The translations under genes and the position numbers were made by a program. 64,000 nucleotides of DNA from Typhlomys cinereus (lineage: Eukaryota > Chordata > Mammalia > Rodentia > Platacanthomyidae). Shown here in pieces: positions 11,965 to 22,066 of the stretch. Each line of letters starts with the position of its first letter. Positions within the stretch are counted from its first letter, which is position 1. Where the stretch lies: the NCBI GenBank assembly GCA_023101885.1, contig JALPQD010000101.1, positions 4,404,600-4,468,599 of the forward strand, written 5' to 3'. The notes beneath the pieces are model-generated. The model saw only the letters and a program-made list of their open reading frames with translations, did no database searches and was not told the DNA's origin.

Positions 11965-12604
11965 AATTTCTTCAAATTCTTAAGCCCACCAGACACCATA
12001 CACTCCACCAGGGATACAGCTGGCTGCACATGACCAAAGAGAGCCATCAGCTGGATACCTGTTTTACGATGATTTAAGAGGCTGGTAATAAATATTTTTT
12101 TAATCAACTCTAGCCACTCCTCAAATGTGCTTCAGCCTGTGACTGGTTTGCACCACTTCTGCACAAGCCTGTAGATCTATGGCAGACATTCTCTCCAAAT
12201 GCCTCAAGAGCAATTAAGAAGTAAGGAGGTTGACAGATGCTGGTAACAGGCAAGCCAGAAGTGGAAATACTCATCTAACCAGATGTGCGGGCAGATCAAG
12301 AGCAATTTGGCATCTGGAAGACTGAATGAATTAAGATCTCCAATCAGGCATGGGGGCGGGGTCTGGAGGAGGAAGAGAATGGGAGGGAGCTGAGTTCAGC
12401 AAGTGTCTAGCTCAGCCACCCAGTCTTTGCCTTTGCTGGTGTCAGACAGTCAAAAGAGCACCTTGCTAAGAAAAGTGACATGCTGTGTTCAATGCCATTC
12501 CAAACACTCCTGTCATAACCCAGTTGACGACACTTTGTCCAGGAGGAAACCACTATCATTTCTTGTAACTGGTGACCTTACTTTTCCACCCAGCAGGGAT
12601 ATAA
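11964..12604. other. Non-coding DNA
   Basis: Unassigned. The plus-strand frame at 12403-12618 shows no domain and runs into the neighbouring DNA-transposon relic. Confidence 0.4.
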
Positions 12605-12895
12605 CCTATGCAGGCTAAGCATCTGTGATCTGAATATCTGAAATCCAAAATGTCCTAAGACCTCAAAGTTTGTGAGTGCTACCAAGATATCACAACTAAA
12701 GATGTCTATATCATGAAGACTGTGTGGTATAAGACTATTACAAATATAATATAAAATTTCCTCTAGGTTACATGTACAAAGCATGCATGAAATGTGAATG
12801 AGTTTCATGTTTAGACGTGAGCCTCATCCCTAAAACATCTCATTATGCGTAAAGGAAATTTTCCAAAATCCGTAAAACTTGGAATTGAAAACATT
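12605..12895. mobile_element. DNA-transposon relic (Tigger/mariner type)
   Basis: The left end 'caggctaagcatctgtgatc' with 'tgaaatccaaaatg', and the right part 'catctcattatgcgtaaagg' with 'ttttccaaaatccg', match the terminal landmarks of an old mammalian cut-and-paste element whose ends read roughly 'caggttgagcatccctaatc'. A related piece lies at 18763. No transposase frame survives. Confidence 0.5.
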
Positions 12896-13159
12896 CCCAA
12901 TCCTGCCATGCTGGGTAAGGGATACTCAAGCCTGAATATTTGTTCCTTTATAATCGATATGGATAGAAGCACTGATAAGGGAAGCATTTACCCTCCTGAG
13001 GACCCTCTGGGAAGTCCAGCAGCCTGTGGGGCTGTAGAGAAAGAAAGGACAAGATTGCCACAGACTGAGGAAGAGTGGAAGAACGTTGACTCCCTGACCA
13101 AGGCACAGGGGGGCAGTACACCTTGGGGATGAAGCAGAAGTCCAGTCCTTCAGCCGAGA
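12896..13159. other. Non-coding DNA
   Basis: Unassigned. Opposing frames at 12845-13192 overlap on both strands without a recognisable product. Confidence 0.4.
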
Positions 13160-13615
13160 ACACAAGCCCTGGTTTGCCCTGCAAAGCTTCATGTGTTGGA
13201 AGTGTGATCCGCAGTGTGTCTGAGGTGTGGTTCCCAGAATGGTTCTGGGTGTGGTCCCAGTGTGACCTCAGTGTGGCTCCCCAGTGCGTTGGTTTGAGGC
13301 ACTGGCTGTTGGACAGGAAGGGCCAAATCTAAATTCAGACCATGGGTTCCCTAGCGCTTGGGTTAAGAATGGTGCCCCAGAATTGGATAGGGTCCAGGGG
13401 ACTAGATTAATTCTCCTAAAGAAAAAGGTAAGCTGGGTGCCCATTTGCATCCATCATTTTGATGCCACCTGCCACAGGGTCCTCTTCGAAGGTGAGTCAA
13501 TGCTGGCGCTGTGCTCTTGAGACTTCAGGGCTTGTGAACAAAAACAAACCACTTTTTAAAAATTACCCAGATTGGGGTATTTTGCTATAGATATAGAAAA
13601 GGAACTAATTGTCTG
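13160..13615 (+). mobile_element. MaLR-like LTR, old
   Basis: The 3' end 'aaaattacccagattggggt' followed by 'attttgctatagatat' and 'aaaaggaactaa' is the typical closing stretch of MaLR/MST-type LTRs. The 5' part ('tgcaaagcttcatgtgttgg') fits the matching beginning. A polyadenylation signal is not clear, and the interior contains locally repeated 'gtgtgg..cccagtgtg' units. Confidence 0.5.
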
Positions 13616-13707
13616 AGATGAAGGGCGTCTGAAAAGACACACTTAACACAGCACATCAAAATTCAAGAGGGCTTTAGAGATGAGGGGCTGCTTCTTTTTT
13701 TTTTTTC

Positions 13708-13708
<1 letters not shown>

Positions 13709-13759
<51 letters not shown>

Positions 13760-13772
13760 CGCGCGCACGCGT
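13709..13772. repeat. (TG)n(CG)n compound microsatellite
   Basis: About 20 TG units at 13710-13750 are followed directly by about 8 alternating GC units at 13751-13766 and 'acgcgt'. This is alternating purine-pyrimidine sequence throughout. Confidence 0.95.
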
Positions 13773-13879
13773 ACTTGTGTCTCTGTGTGCATGAGTGTCT
13801 GTGTATATCACAGGACACTGTGTTTGTGGAGCCCAAGGTGGCTTCAAACATGATCCTAGATTACTTCTACCTTCTTTTG

Positions 13880-14175
13880 GCTTGTCGTTGATATTTGCAA
13901 TGTTTTATTTAATTTTTTCTAAGTGGTAAATATTTATTGAATCATTATAATTAGTGAGCATTGAATTATTACTGAATATTTTAAGCACTATGCAAGTAAA
14001 CCCTTTTTTTCATGTTTACTTTATTGATGAGTTTTGTCTCATATATAAAAAAAATCTGATTATTGTCTCAATGGAATATTTTAAAGTGGCTTAAGTTACT
14101 ATATTAATTGTTCAATTAAATAAGGAAAGAGAAGTGTTGAAACCATAATTTTTACTTAATTATTTTTATATATCA
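13880..14175. other. AT-rich non-coding DNA
   Basis: Strongly AT-rich with many TTTA/ATTTA words. No element or gene is recognised. Confidence 0.4.
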
Positions 14176-15070
14176 TACATGAATATGTTGCACCTATGAT
14201 ATTTTCACACTCTGGTCTCATCTCCCTCTCCTCTTCCCATTTGAAATAACTCTTCTTTCCCCTGCCAATCTCTCTCTTATTTTCAAGTCTTTCCATCTGA
14301 GTAGCCTACTGGGTTTTACCTGTTTTGCCTTTGATGTCATATGCTGAATACTTGGAGCATGAATCTTGCATCAGTGGGTATACCACTGAAAGAAGCATCT
14401 TACATTTCTTTTTTTTAAATTTTTTTTATTCAATTGTGTGTGCATGTGCATGTGTGCACATGTGTGTATGTATGTGTGTATGTGTGTGTGTGGAACCACG
14501 GGCGAATTCAGGAACCACTATGGACCGCTTCCACCTCCTTCTTGTTTAGTCTGACCTGGGATTCACAGGCTCCGCCCTACCAGGACTAGAAATGCACTTC
14601 TGCCTGGTGTCTATACATGGGGTCTAGGATCCGAACTCAGGACCTTCCACCTGCAAGGCAGAGGCTTAACCCCTGAGCCACCTCTCCAGCCCCACATCTT
14701 ACATTTCTTCTTGTCCCCAGTATCCTTTATGAATCTTTCAGGGCGCTCTTTTCTCTTCCGTGGTGAAACGTTGTTAGGACAATTCCACTACAGGACCTGT
14801 GGGGATATACAGAACTGTAGTAAATTCACAAGCATACCAGCCCTTTCATGTCCAGAAGGTAGTGTCCGGCCTGCCCCTGCCCACCTCAGGCTCGTACGCT
14901 CTTACTGCTGCTTCTTCCACAACGTTCCCTGAGCCTGGATGTGGATGACTTAAATGTCCTGTTCAGGGCCAAGCAGTTCATAGTACTTATTTTCTGCATT
15001 TTCCAGCTGTGACTGTCTGTGATAACAGTCTTCCTTTGTAGCAGGAAGCTTCCATGTTGAAGGCTGAGAG
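14176..15070 (-). mobile_element. Rodent L1 3' region, interrupted by a SINE
   Basis: The C/T-rich antisense stretch at 14215-14290 and the later 'gggcgctcttttctcttccg...acgttgttaggacaattcc' and 'ttcatgtccagaaggtagtg' follow the order seen in the L1 copies at 61.0-61.5 kb. 14411-14694 is a younger SINE. The L1 resumes with the same 15 bases on its other side. No ORF2 frame is intact. Confidence 0.6.
14411..14694 (-). mobile_element. Family-1 SINE with intact target duplication
   Basis: In the minus-strand sense the head 'gggctggagaggtggctca' lies at the right end and the A/T tail at the left. It is flanked by the perfect 15-bp direct repeat 'catcttacatttctt' at 14396-14410 and 14695-14709, the signature of L1-machinery retrotransposition. 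The host is an L1 3' region. The GT run at 14436-14490 is the element's own CA-tail complement. Confidence 0.9.
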
Positions 15071-15429
15071 CTCCTCCAGTCTGTGGAGCCAGGAGTCAAC
15101 ACGTTTGCCCCCAGACAGATGATTCGCAGTGCAGTAGGAAAGTGAAACTGTTTTTAAGATTATATTATTTCAAGAAGTTGTAAAAATTAGATCCTTATGG
15201 AACAAGACTTTTTAACAATCAAAAACTATACAGCTGTCCCCCTAAAAGGATATATACCTTTCTTAGCATGGGCTCACAGAGTGTGTATGCATTGTGCTTT
15301 ATAGAGTTGTGTCACTTAATAAGTGCATATAAGGCCACATGAAACAGTGTGCATATAGGCTGTGTAGCATTCCAATACATTAGCAGTAATACAAATATTT
15401 AATTATTTTACATTTCCCTTGTTTATCAC
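15071..15429. other. Non-coding DNA
   Basis: AT-rich, unassigned. Possibly an eroded extension of the L1M relic that follows. Confidence 0.35.
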
Positions 15430-15720
15430 TGTTATATTAGTGGTAATTGGCACCTCTGATTTTTTTTTGATAAGATAATGTCTAAAATGAAAATTACTAG
15501 GCCAAAAGTAATGTTTTGAAAGCCGTTAATATGTATTGCAAAACTGCTTCTCAGAAGCTTCTCCAACTTACACCACATCCTCTCTGGCACTGAATACTGG
15601 AGTTGAAAAAAAAAAAGCCTATGTAACAGGAGAAGGAAGACACCTTGTTGTCTTCTTTGCATTTTCTTGTTATTCCGAAGGATGAACACTTTCATTATTG
15701 GTATTCCCACCCATACCGAC
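15430..15720 (-). mobile_element. Ancient L1M 3'/ORF2-end relic
   Basis: The plus strand carries the antisense landmarks 'attgcaaaactgcttctcag', 'ctccaacttacaccacatcc' and 'tttgcattttcttgttattc'. These correspond to the well-known mammalian L1 stretch around the end of ORF2. It is too eroded to keep a frame; the minus-strand 96-codon frame here is a remnant or chance. Confidence 0.5.
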
Positions 15721-15939
15721 AAGTAGGTAATGAAAATTCGGGATGAATATTCTTATCCAGCATTGTGAGATCAAAAGGCTTTGGGCTATCCCCTTCCCGG
15801 GCTGTGTATTATACTACAGGGAGCTGCGAGGCTGGTTATTTCTGTGAGACTAACTCCATTCTGGAAGCACATTTCCCTGCGAATCCACAGTACATATACT
15901 TTTATTTTCACACATTTGCTATTGCAAATGTGTCAGTTT
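15721..15939. other. Non-coding DNA
   Basis: Unassigned sequence; no gene seen. Confidence 0.35.
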
Positions 15940-15992
15940 GTTTTTTCTTTTATTTGAAAGAGGAGACAAGAAGAAAGCAAGGGGAGGGAGGG

Positions 15993-16042
<50 letters not shown>

Positions 16043-16205
16043 AGAGAGAACGCTGTAGCACACAGGAGGAAGTCAGAAAACAAGAGGACAACTTTAGGAA
16101 GTTGGTTCTCACCTTCCGCCAGGTAGGCTGTCTAGGGATCCAACTCAGATTGTCAGGTCTGTAAGCAGGCACCACACCTGCTGAGTATCTCACAGCTCTT
16201 AGGTG
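15940..16205 (-). mobile_element. B3/B2-like SINE, antisense, with (GA)n
   Basis: The right end 'caccacacctgctgagtatctcac' is the complement of a tRNA-like head. 'ggatccaactcagattgtcagg' is the complement of its B-box region. A (GA)n run at 15995-16048 (two blocks split by GG) occupies the tail side. The long RERERE/SLSLSL frames come from that run. Confidence 0.65.
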
Positions 16206-16308
16206 TTGGGGTGGCAATTCCTGCTTAAATATCACACAAAGGTAAATTATAATGATTGCATTTCGTTATTTATTGTTGCTAATGCCTAGGTAAAAAGTCA
16301 TGCGTACT

Positions 16309-16352
16309 GGGGGTTAGGGGAGGTGGGGGGTAAGGGGTGGGGGTGGAGGTGG
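16309..16352 (+). repeat. G-rich tract, quadruplex-capable
   Basis: At least six runs of three or more G are separated by 1-4 bases. This meets the simple G-quadruplex pattern on the plus strand. Confidence 0.7.
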
Positions 16353-16420
16353 TTGATACAATATCATGGAAGGTCCTGGAATGTGCTCCTTGGAGGCAAA
16401 GGGCAACTGCTCTGTTGAGT

Positions 16421-16850
16421 TTTATTCTTTTGGTGATTTGAAGTCTAGTGTGTGTGTTTGGGGGGGGCAGATATCTCGGTTGAGCTACTTCCGCCTGTGA
16501 GGTGGAGTTTTTCGAAGGGGTGAATGGATCCTTGCCCAGCACGGCCCGGCTGAGGTGAGTGGATACTGACTGAGGTCAGTGTGCTGCGGGGGTCCCTCGC
16601 AGGGCACATCCACGGGGAGGGGGTCTGCCTCAGCGGCACCTGCACTCTCCTTGTTGATGATTCGGTGCCATAGGTTCAGCAGGCTGCCCGGGCACCTGTG
16701 GTGTCTGCCTCTCCTTCCTTGCCGCCCACCACCTGGGGCTGTGCCCTCCACTCCCATCCCGGGAAGAGGCAGGTGTCGGCGTTGGGGAAAACGGAGGCGC
16801 TAGGGCCCTGCGTCTTTTCCTGAACTGAATGTCTCTCACCTGAGATGGCT
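16421..16850 (-). other. GC-rich unassigned block with AATAAA
   Basis: This stretch is distinctly richer in G and C than its surroundings and contains no SINE, L1 or LTR landmark. Minus-strand frames at 16485-16757 and 16630-16839 overlap through it. AATAAA is present on the minus strand at about 16420-16426, downstream of those frames. I do not recognise the protein. It could be a decayed retrocopy, an exon of an unknown gene or just a local GC-rich patch. Confidence 0.3.
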
Positions 16851-16852
16851 TC

Positions 16853-17319
16853 TCATGACTCTTTCATGCAGTAACCACTCTTCTCCTTGGACCCCGACTG
16901 TTTCACACGTGCTGTTTTGAGACAGGAGCTCAGCGTCCAAGATGGCTATCCTCCTACCTCAGCCCAATGTAAGAGGGTCACATCAGTGGGGAGCACTTGC
17001 TTAAATCAGTGCCGTAAGTCATGTTGATGCTGTACTATTAGCTAAAGTGAATTCAGGTTTCCTAGGTTTTTGTCCAATCTTCTTTTCCTTACCCTGCATT
17101 CATATTCTGTTACATGAGATGCCTAACTTTTTTTTTTTTTTTTTTTTGCCTAACATTTTTTTTAACCACATCTCTTTGGGCTCTGATTATATTTTATTAT
17201 ATAGATATATCTGTTTCATAAAAACTTGTTATACTATTAAACACATTATGGCAGTTAGATATAGGTGTCTTCACAATGAGCTCTTGGCCCATCTGTGAAG
17301 ATTAGTAATTAGGGCAATC
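16853..17319. other. Non-coding DNA with T-runs
   Basis: A T run of about 19 lies at 17129-17147, with another at 17157-17163. They could be antisense A-tails of a lost element, but no body is recognisable. Confidence 0.4.
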
Positions 17320-17610
17320 TCTTAGCAAGCCTGCAGCAGGTTGTCTAGTTGATGAGAGAGAACCCGGGGGTGGGGGTGGGTGGGGGGTGGGTGGGGGGTG
17401 ATGATTCCTGGGGCAGGTGGATAAGATGGAGGAGCTGCTTCAGGAAGCTGGCACTCTTCAGCGTACTTTGGACAGACCTGCTGTCTGGCAAATGAGGTTT
17501 GCCGCTTTCTCGGCAGTTGTGTGGATATGGTGTGGACAGTTCTCTCAGGTCCTGCTGTTGTTGACAACTCTACTGCCGAGCTGCGTTAAGAGCTGTAGCC
17601 AGACCACTGT
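17320..17610 (+). mobile_element. LTR-like element, 54.6-kb family
   Basis: The order 'agcctgcagcaggttgtcta', 'gcaggtggataagatggagg', 'cactcttcagcgtactttgg' and 'gagctgtagccaga' parallels 54700-54870 (plus) and the complement of 18232-18547. A G-rich tract at 17366-17399 sits inside it where the relatives have ordinary sequence. Confidence 0.55.
17366..17399 (+). repeat. (GGGGGT)n tract, quadruplex-capable
   Basis: Six G-runs of three to six bases, each separated by a single T, are read directly. Local expansion inside the LTR-like element is the simplest explanation. Confidence 0.8.
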
Positions 17611-18231
17611 AAGCCTTCCCATAGGCCGTTTGGTGGAGAGTGTATTGGCAGCATGCGGAGACATGGCCACACACATGCTATGTTGGTCTCATGGCAGAAT
17701 GTGACCTCAGGCACCCTTTCCTGTCCAGACCTGAGGTTAGGCAGCAGGGGTGTGGCCGGGTGGTGGAGCCCTTTGCCTTGTTCCATCCTCAGCTCTCAGG
17801 AACAAATGAAAGTAGAAATGTCAGTAAACCGACATAGTCATGCAGGGTCGGTTCCTCGTGGAGTCGTGTTGGTTTGGGGCCAGGCGAGCCCGTCGGTCAT
17901 TTGGGGGTGGAATTTTGCCAGGCTCTGCTTGGCAGGACTGGTCTCCTCTTTGTTCAGTGCCTTCAAACAGAGGGTAATAGCTAGGATTGTCCCTGGGTCC
18001 CAGCTCCCCGCTTCGTGAAATAGCAATACCGCCACCTCCCTTGGAAGTGCTTGAAACAAAGCCTTGAAGGCCAAGGCCTTGAAACAAAGTCTCTCTGGGC
18101 TGAGGGACTGAGTAAGCTCTGACTCGGAACCTTTCTAAAACTCTTGGTTTCCAAGAGGCGCAGTTAGCCTTTCCGAAGCCGATGAATTCACAACCAAACT
18201 ACTTAAGGGGGAACAAGGTACTTTTATTCTC
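17611..18231. other. Non-coding DNA
   Basis: No repeat landmark is recognised. Frames of 60-121 codons overlap on both strands between 17640 and 18087 without a recognisable protein. Confidence 0.4.
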
Positions 18232-18547
18232 TCTCATGATTTTTGGTTCCAGTTCCTTGTCCAGCTTGACAGATGAGACACACCGACACCAGGGCCTGAG
18301 GGAAGTGGCCACACCTTCTCCACAGGACCGCTGAGAGAGAAGCAAATTTCACTGCCAGACCAGCATGTCAACTTCCTTAAACAGCTCAGCTTATATTACC
18401 CACCTGCTGAAGGTTTATTCTCACCTACCATGGGCTGGTCAATTAGACAATCTCCTGCAGATTTGCTCAGGACTTAACTACTAATTCTTCACAACTGTGG
18501 CCAGAGCTCTAGTCTTCAATTGAGAGTTGACCCCTGTAGCTAACTAT
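18232..18547 (-). mobile_element. LTR-like element, 54.6-kb family, near full length
   Basis: On the minus strand it begins 'tgtcatagttagctacaggg', then 'gagctctggccacagttgtg', 'aagaattagtagtt' and 'tgcaggagattgtc'. This tracks the plus-strand copy at 54619 nearly word for word. It extends to 'aaggaactggaacc'. It is a good reference for the family's 5' end. Confidence 0.65.
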
Positions 18548-18762
18548 GACACTGGAGCATTTGTAAGAGGTTCAAGGTCTCCCTTGGCGTAAGAAACTTG
18601 GCACAGGGACTTTCAGACATTAAGGTTACCATCACTGACTCACCTGATAAGCTGTAGGAGAATTGAACTTGTGCAATGACATCTCCTAAGTGGCTGAGCT
18701 TGAATGTAGCACGTACTGGACACATTCTCTTGACCTTCCTCATCTTTCGTCTTATGGGTACA

Positions 18763-18945
18763 CAGGCTGGGGATCTCTAGCCTGAAAATCCAAAACTGAA
18801 AATGTCCCCCAAACCATAGCTTTTTGAGAGAAAACCAGACCCCGCAAGTAGAAATTTCTACACCCTGCAACTTTATTGTAGACACAAAACTGTTAAAAAA
18901 TATTATAGAAAGCTACCTTTAGGTCACATGTGATATAGTATTTAT
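18763..18945. mobile_element. DNA-transposon relic, relative of 12.6 kb
   Basis: 'caggctggggatctctagcc' with 'tgaaaatccaaaactgaaaa', then 'ctttttgag' and later 'gtcacatgtgatatag', follow the same terminal order as 12605-12895. Heavily eroded. Confidence 0.45.
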
Positions 18946-18954
18946 TGATCATAT

Positions 18955-19125
18955 CCACCTGCCCAGGAAAAAGTCCCTCCCACCACAGACTGGTTCTTCC
19001 CCGTCAATTAGACAGTCTCCTGCAGGCTTGCTCAGGGCTTGCCCTAGCTACCAATTCTTCACGGATGTGCCCAGAGCTCAACCTGCAATTGTCAAGTTGA
19101 CACCTGAATCTAACTAGCACACGTT
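18955..19125 (-). mobile_element. LTR-like fragment, 54.6-kb family
   Basis: The plus strand reads 'tcaattagacagtctcctgc', 'ttgctcagggcttgcc', 'accaattcttcacggatgtg' and 'gtcaagttgacacctg'. This repeats the complement of the family's 5' half, 410 bp beyond the copy at 18232 and in the same orientation. Confidence 0.6.
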
Positions 19126-19329
19126 TTCAACGGGCCCCACCATCTTGAATGTGACTATTTATTCTTCATCCCAATGCTTGTGCTGTCAAAGAATGCACTG
19201 TGTGTGAAGCGCTTTGTCTCACTACTCTGCACAGCCTCTGGAATTTTGATTCCATGTAAGGAAGGTGCAATGTCTTCCTCTCTTTTTTTCATCCAGAACC
19301 TTTCTTATAAATTATATTTTGGGCAAATC

Positions 19330-19645
19330 AAGTAATTGAGGATTATCTGACATGGAGATCTATGTGAGACAGTCTCTAGATTAAAGTTGACCTCTGGCCA
19401 TGTCTGTGAGGGAGACCCAGCCAGGGGCGTTCCCTGGGCTGGTGGTCTGGGACTGAATAAAGAAGGAGATGTTGAGCGCAGGCCGGCAAGCACACAAATA
19501 TCGGCTCAGGAGATGTGATGGGACCAAGTGCTTCAAGTTCCTGCTGCCATAACCTTCCCACCGTGATGAACTGGAATTGTGAGCCAATTAAACCGCTTTT
19601 CTTTTTCCCCTGAGTTGCATAGATCAAGCATGTTATTACAGTTCC
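19330..19645 (+). mobile_element. MT2-like ERVL LTR
   Basis: The order 'gtctctagattaaagttgac', 'gggctggtggtctgggactg', 'aataaagaagg', 'ccaccgtgatgaactgg', 'aattgtgagccaattaaac' and 'cccctgagttgcat' matches the familiar rodent ERVL LTR ending ('gatggactgtaccc...gtgagccaaaataaa...ttaagttgc'). The usual final AATAAA has decayed to AATTAAA. Confidence 0.6.
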
Positions 19646-21013
19646 ATATCATGAAACTAAAGCACACAGTAAAAGTTAAAACCTGAGGAGTTTGCTATCC
19701 GATGCATGTAGATGACTGCAGTCCCCTGGGATCAGAATCCTCGGAGAACAAAGCCGTATATGAGCAGAAACTATGGCCGCTGCGTGAGGAGAATCTGCTC
19801 AGAAGCAAATTTGGTCCATTTTCAGTGAAGAATCAACTTGGCTTCTGAATCTTAGAATGTGGGAGGCAGGCAGGAATCCCGTGGTGTTGCACAGAGGAAG
19901 CTGCCAGGTCTCCGGCACAGCTGATCTTGGCGAGCTCTCGGGTGTCCTGGCCTAGACGGCCTCATGTTTCCATTGATCTGTGAAAGTTTCACGACAGTGA
20001 ATCAGTTCCTTCAGGAAAACAGAATGTTTTGCTCACGGGAATGCATGACTCCCTTCCAAGTGCATCTTCAAAGCTCCACTTCAAAAACAGAACCCAAATG
20101 TCGCCTTATTTGTGACATGTCTAATCGCTTCTGGGATGCCTTACAATGTCAGATAAAAATGCTCAAAAGCATGAAAGTTTATTTTTAGAATAATCTGTGG
20201 AAATTTTTGGTTCTTGCCTCTTTTGTCAGTGGTTAGTAGTTTTGTCTTATTCACCAAAAAAAAAAAAAAAGAAAAAAAGAAAAGAAAAGTAAGTTCTCAC
20301 CAAAATGGGAGGAAGAAGAAGGTGAGGCACAGCCACCTTAAAATCATGTGTCACTTCAACAAATTGTGTATAAACCTGGACACAGGCAGAACGAATTATA
20401 AATTTGCCACAGAAAGAAGGCCTATGCTTCCATCCCAGATGGCGACAAAGGGAAATTGGAAAAGAAATTAACAGATTATCAATACTAATATTTACAAAAT
20501 GGTGGAGGATCCGCAAATGCCTCAGGGACCTCGGAGCGCCTGAAATCCTACATTCTGTTTTATTTAAATGAGGGCCTGCTAATGTGCACAAGATTCCCCC
20601 CCGAAGGGAAGACGGCCCCGGAATCCCAGGCCTAATGCTGTGCAGAAGGGAAGACCTAAAGAAGGAGCAGATGGCAGCCCCTTCGCAGGAGCCTTACGAT
20701 TTCATGGTGCGTTTTCCCTTCTTGGCTTGACTGAAATTCAAGCCCAGGGGCCAATTCTTTCTGGCAGAGGGATGGGTTCAGCAGGCAGTGAGGAAGCAGC
20801 AAGCTGGGGGACTCCTGCAAATATGTAGGGGACAACGGTGTCCCCCTTCTAAAGAAGTGCCCCCTCCATTTCCACCACATTGACTTCCACAAACAGCTTC
20901 CGCACCCCAAAGACAACAGTAGACAACTCAGCCCCAACTTGGCCTGGTTAACCATCCATCCTCCCTCGGGATGACTCATTCCAAGTCCTTAGGGATTGGT
21001 TTGGCTCACCTTT
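19646..21013. other. Non-coding single-copy DNA
   Basis: An A-rich run lies at 20256-20292. Several frames of 60-114 codons (for example minus 20247-20591 and 20656-20979) overlap on opposing strands. I recognise no protein and no repeat. Confidence 0.4.
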
Positions 21014-21016
21014 GGA

Positions 21017-21141
21017 GGTCAGTAGCCAGTTTAGGCATGGATACATTTTAGGGTATCCTGGCCAAGGATCATGGAGCAATCCATTCATGATCCCTGGCCA
21101 GGACACCCTAAGTGTATTCATGCCTAAGCTAGCTACTGACC
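21017..21141. repeat. Large imperfect inverted repeat (hairpin)
   Basis: The left arm 21017-21075 starts 'ggtcagtagccagtttaggc'. The right arm 21080-21141 ends with its complement, 'gcctaagctagctactgacc'. The arms pair over almost their whole length with about five mismatches and two small gaps, and only a few bases lie between them. It could be a palindromic non-autonomous DNA element, a recent foldback duplication or a pre-miRNA-like stem. No flanking direct repeat is obvious. Confidence 0.85.
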
Positions 21142-21334
21142 CCAGGAAAGCATGTGGCAGGGAGCTAATCTTTAATCCATAGGAGACAACACTCTGAAAG
21201 TCTGAGCTAGGGAAGCAGACTTCTAGTGCGAGTACGGAGCAGCAGCCCACCCAAACACGACAAATGACTAGTCCTAGGCTCCACTGGCTGCTGAGTCAGA
21301 AATTCAGGCGATGTGGACCACCAATTTTTCCCTT

Positions 21335-21445
21335 TTCATGTGTCTGTGTATGGAAGGGTGTACATGTACGAATGTGTGTGGAAGCCTAAGGTTGCTATTG
21401 GGAATCATCCTCAATCACTCTTCCATCTTACTCTTTTGAGGCAGA
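21335..21445 (-). mobile_element. B3/B4-like SINE fragment, antisense
   Basis: 'gtgtctgtgtatggaagggt', 'gtgtggaagcctaaggttg' and 'ggcagagtctct' are the tail-side landmarks of B4-type SINEs read in antisense. The head is missing. Confidence 0.4.
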
Positions 21446-21559
21446 GTCTCTAAAAACTCTAGGAAGAATAAAATGTAGCAATAAATTATCAAAATAATAC
21501 ACTCACATGAAAATTTAAATATCTAGCAAAATACACCACAAATCGAAGAGGTCAAGAAT

Positions 21560-21705
21560 ACACAGGGAGAAATATCTGCAAGAGGCAAAAGCCATGCAAG
21601 ACAGAGAGAAAAGGCAAAGGAAAAAAAGCAGAGAGGAGAGAAAGGGGGTAGAGAGAAAGAGAGGAAGAGAGAATGAAAAATAAGCAGAAGGGAAAGAAGA
21701 TCAAC
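21560..21705. repeat. Purine-rich (GA/AAG) low-complexity tract
   Basis: The plus strand is almost all A and G over about 130 bases, without a clean unit. Confidence 0.7.
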
Positions 21706-21724
21706 AAATATTCATCGGGAAATG

Positions 21725-22066
21725 CAAATGAGAGCTGGAGGAATTACTCTGTGGTTAAAGCATTTGTTGCATGAGGAAAAGGACCTAAGTTTGAATCCCC
21801 AGAGTTCACTTAGAATGCTAGACGGGTGGTGAGGCCTATCTGTAATTCCTGCCTCAGAAGACTGGGAATAACACAGAGCAAGCTGGCTAATCAGACTAGT
21901 CCATCGTGGACTTACGAATTGCATTGGAGACCCTGTTGCAAAAACAATAAGATGGAAGAGTGATGGAAGATGATTTCTGGTGTCAACCTTGAGCATCCAC
22001 ATGCATGTGCACCCACAGACATGCAAACACATATGCACATGCATATGCCCCCCACATATTCAAAAT
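21725..22066 (+). mobile_element. B4-like composite SINE
   Basis: The head 'agagctggaggaattactct' with B-box-like 'aagtttgaatcccc' is followed by a B1-derived part ('ggtgaggcctatctgtaatt', 'gaccctgttgcaaaaacaat'). It ends in a CA-rich tail at about 22010-22066. Confidence 0.65.
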
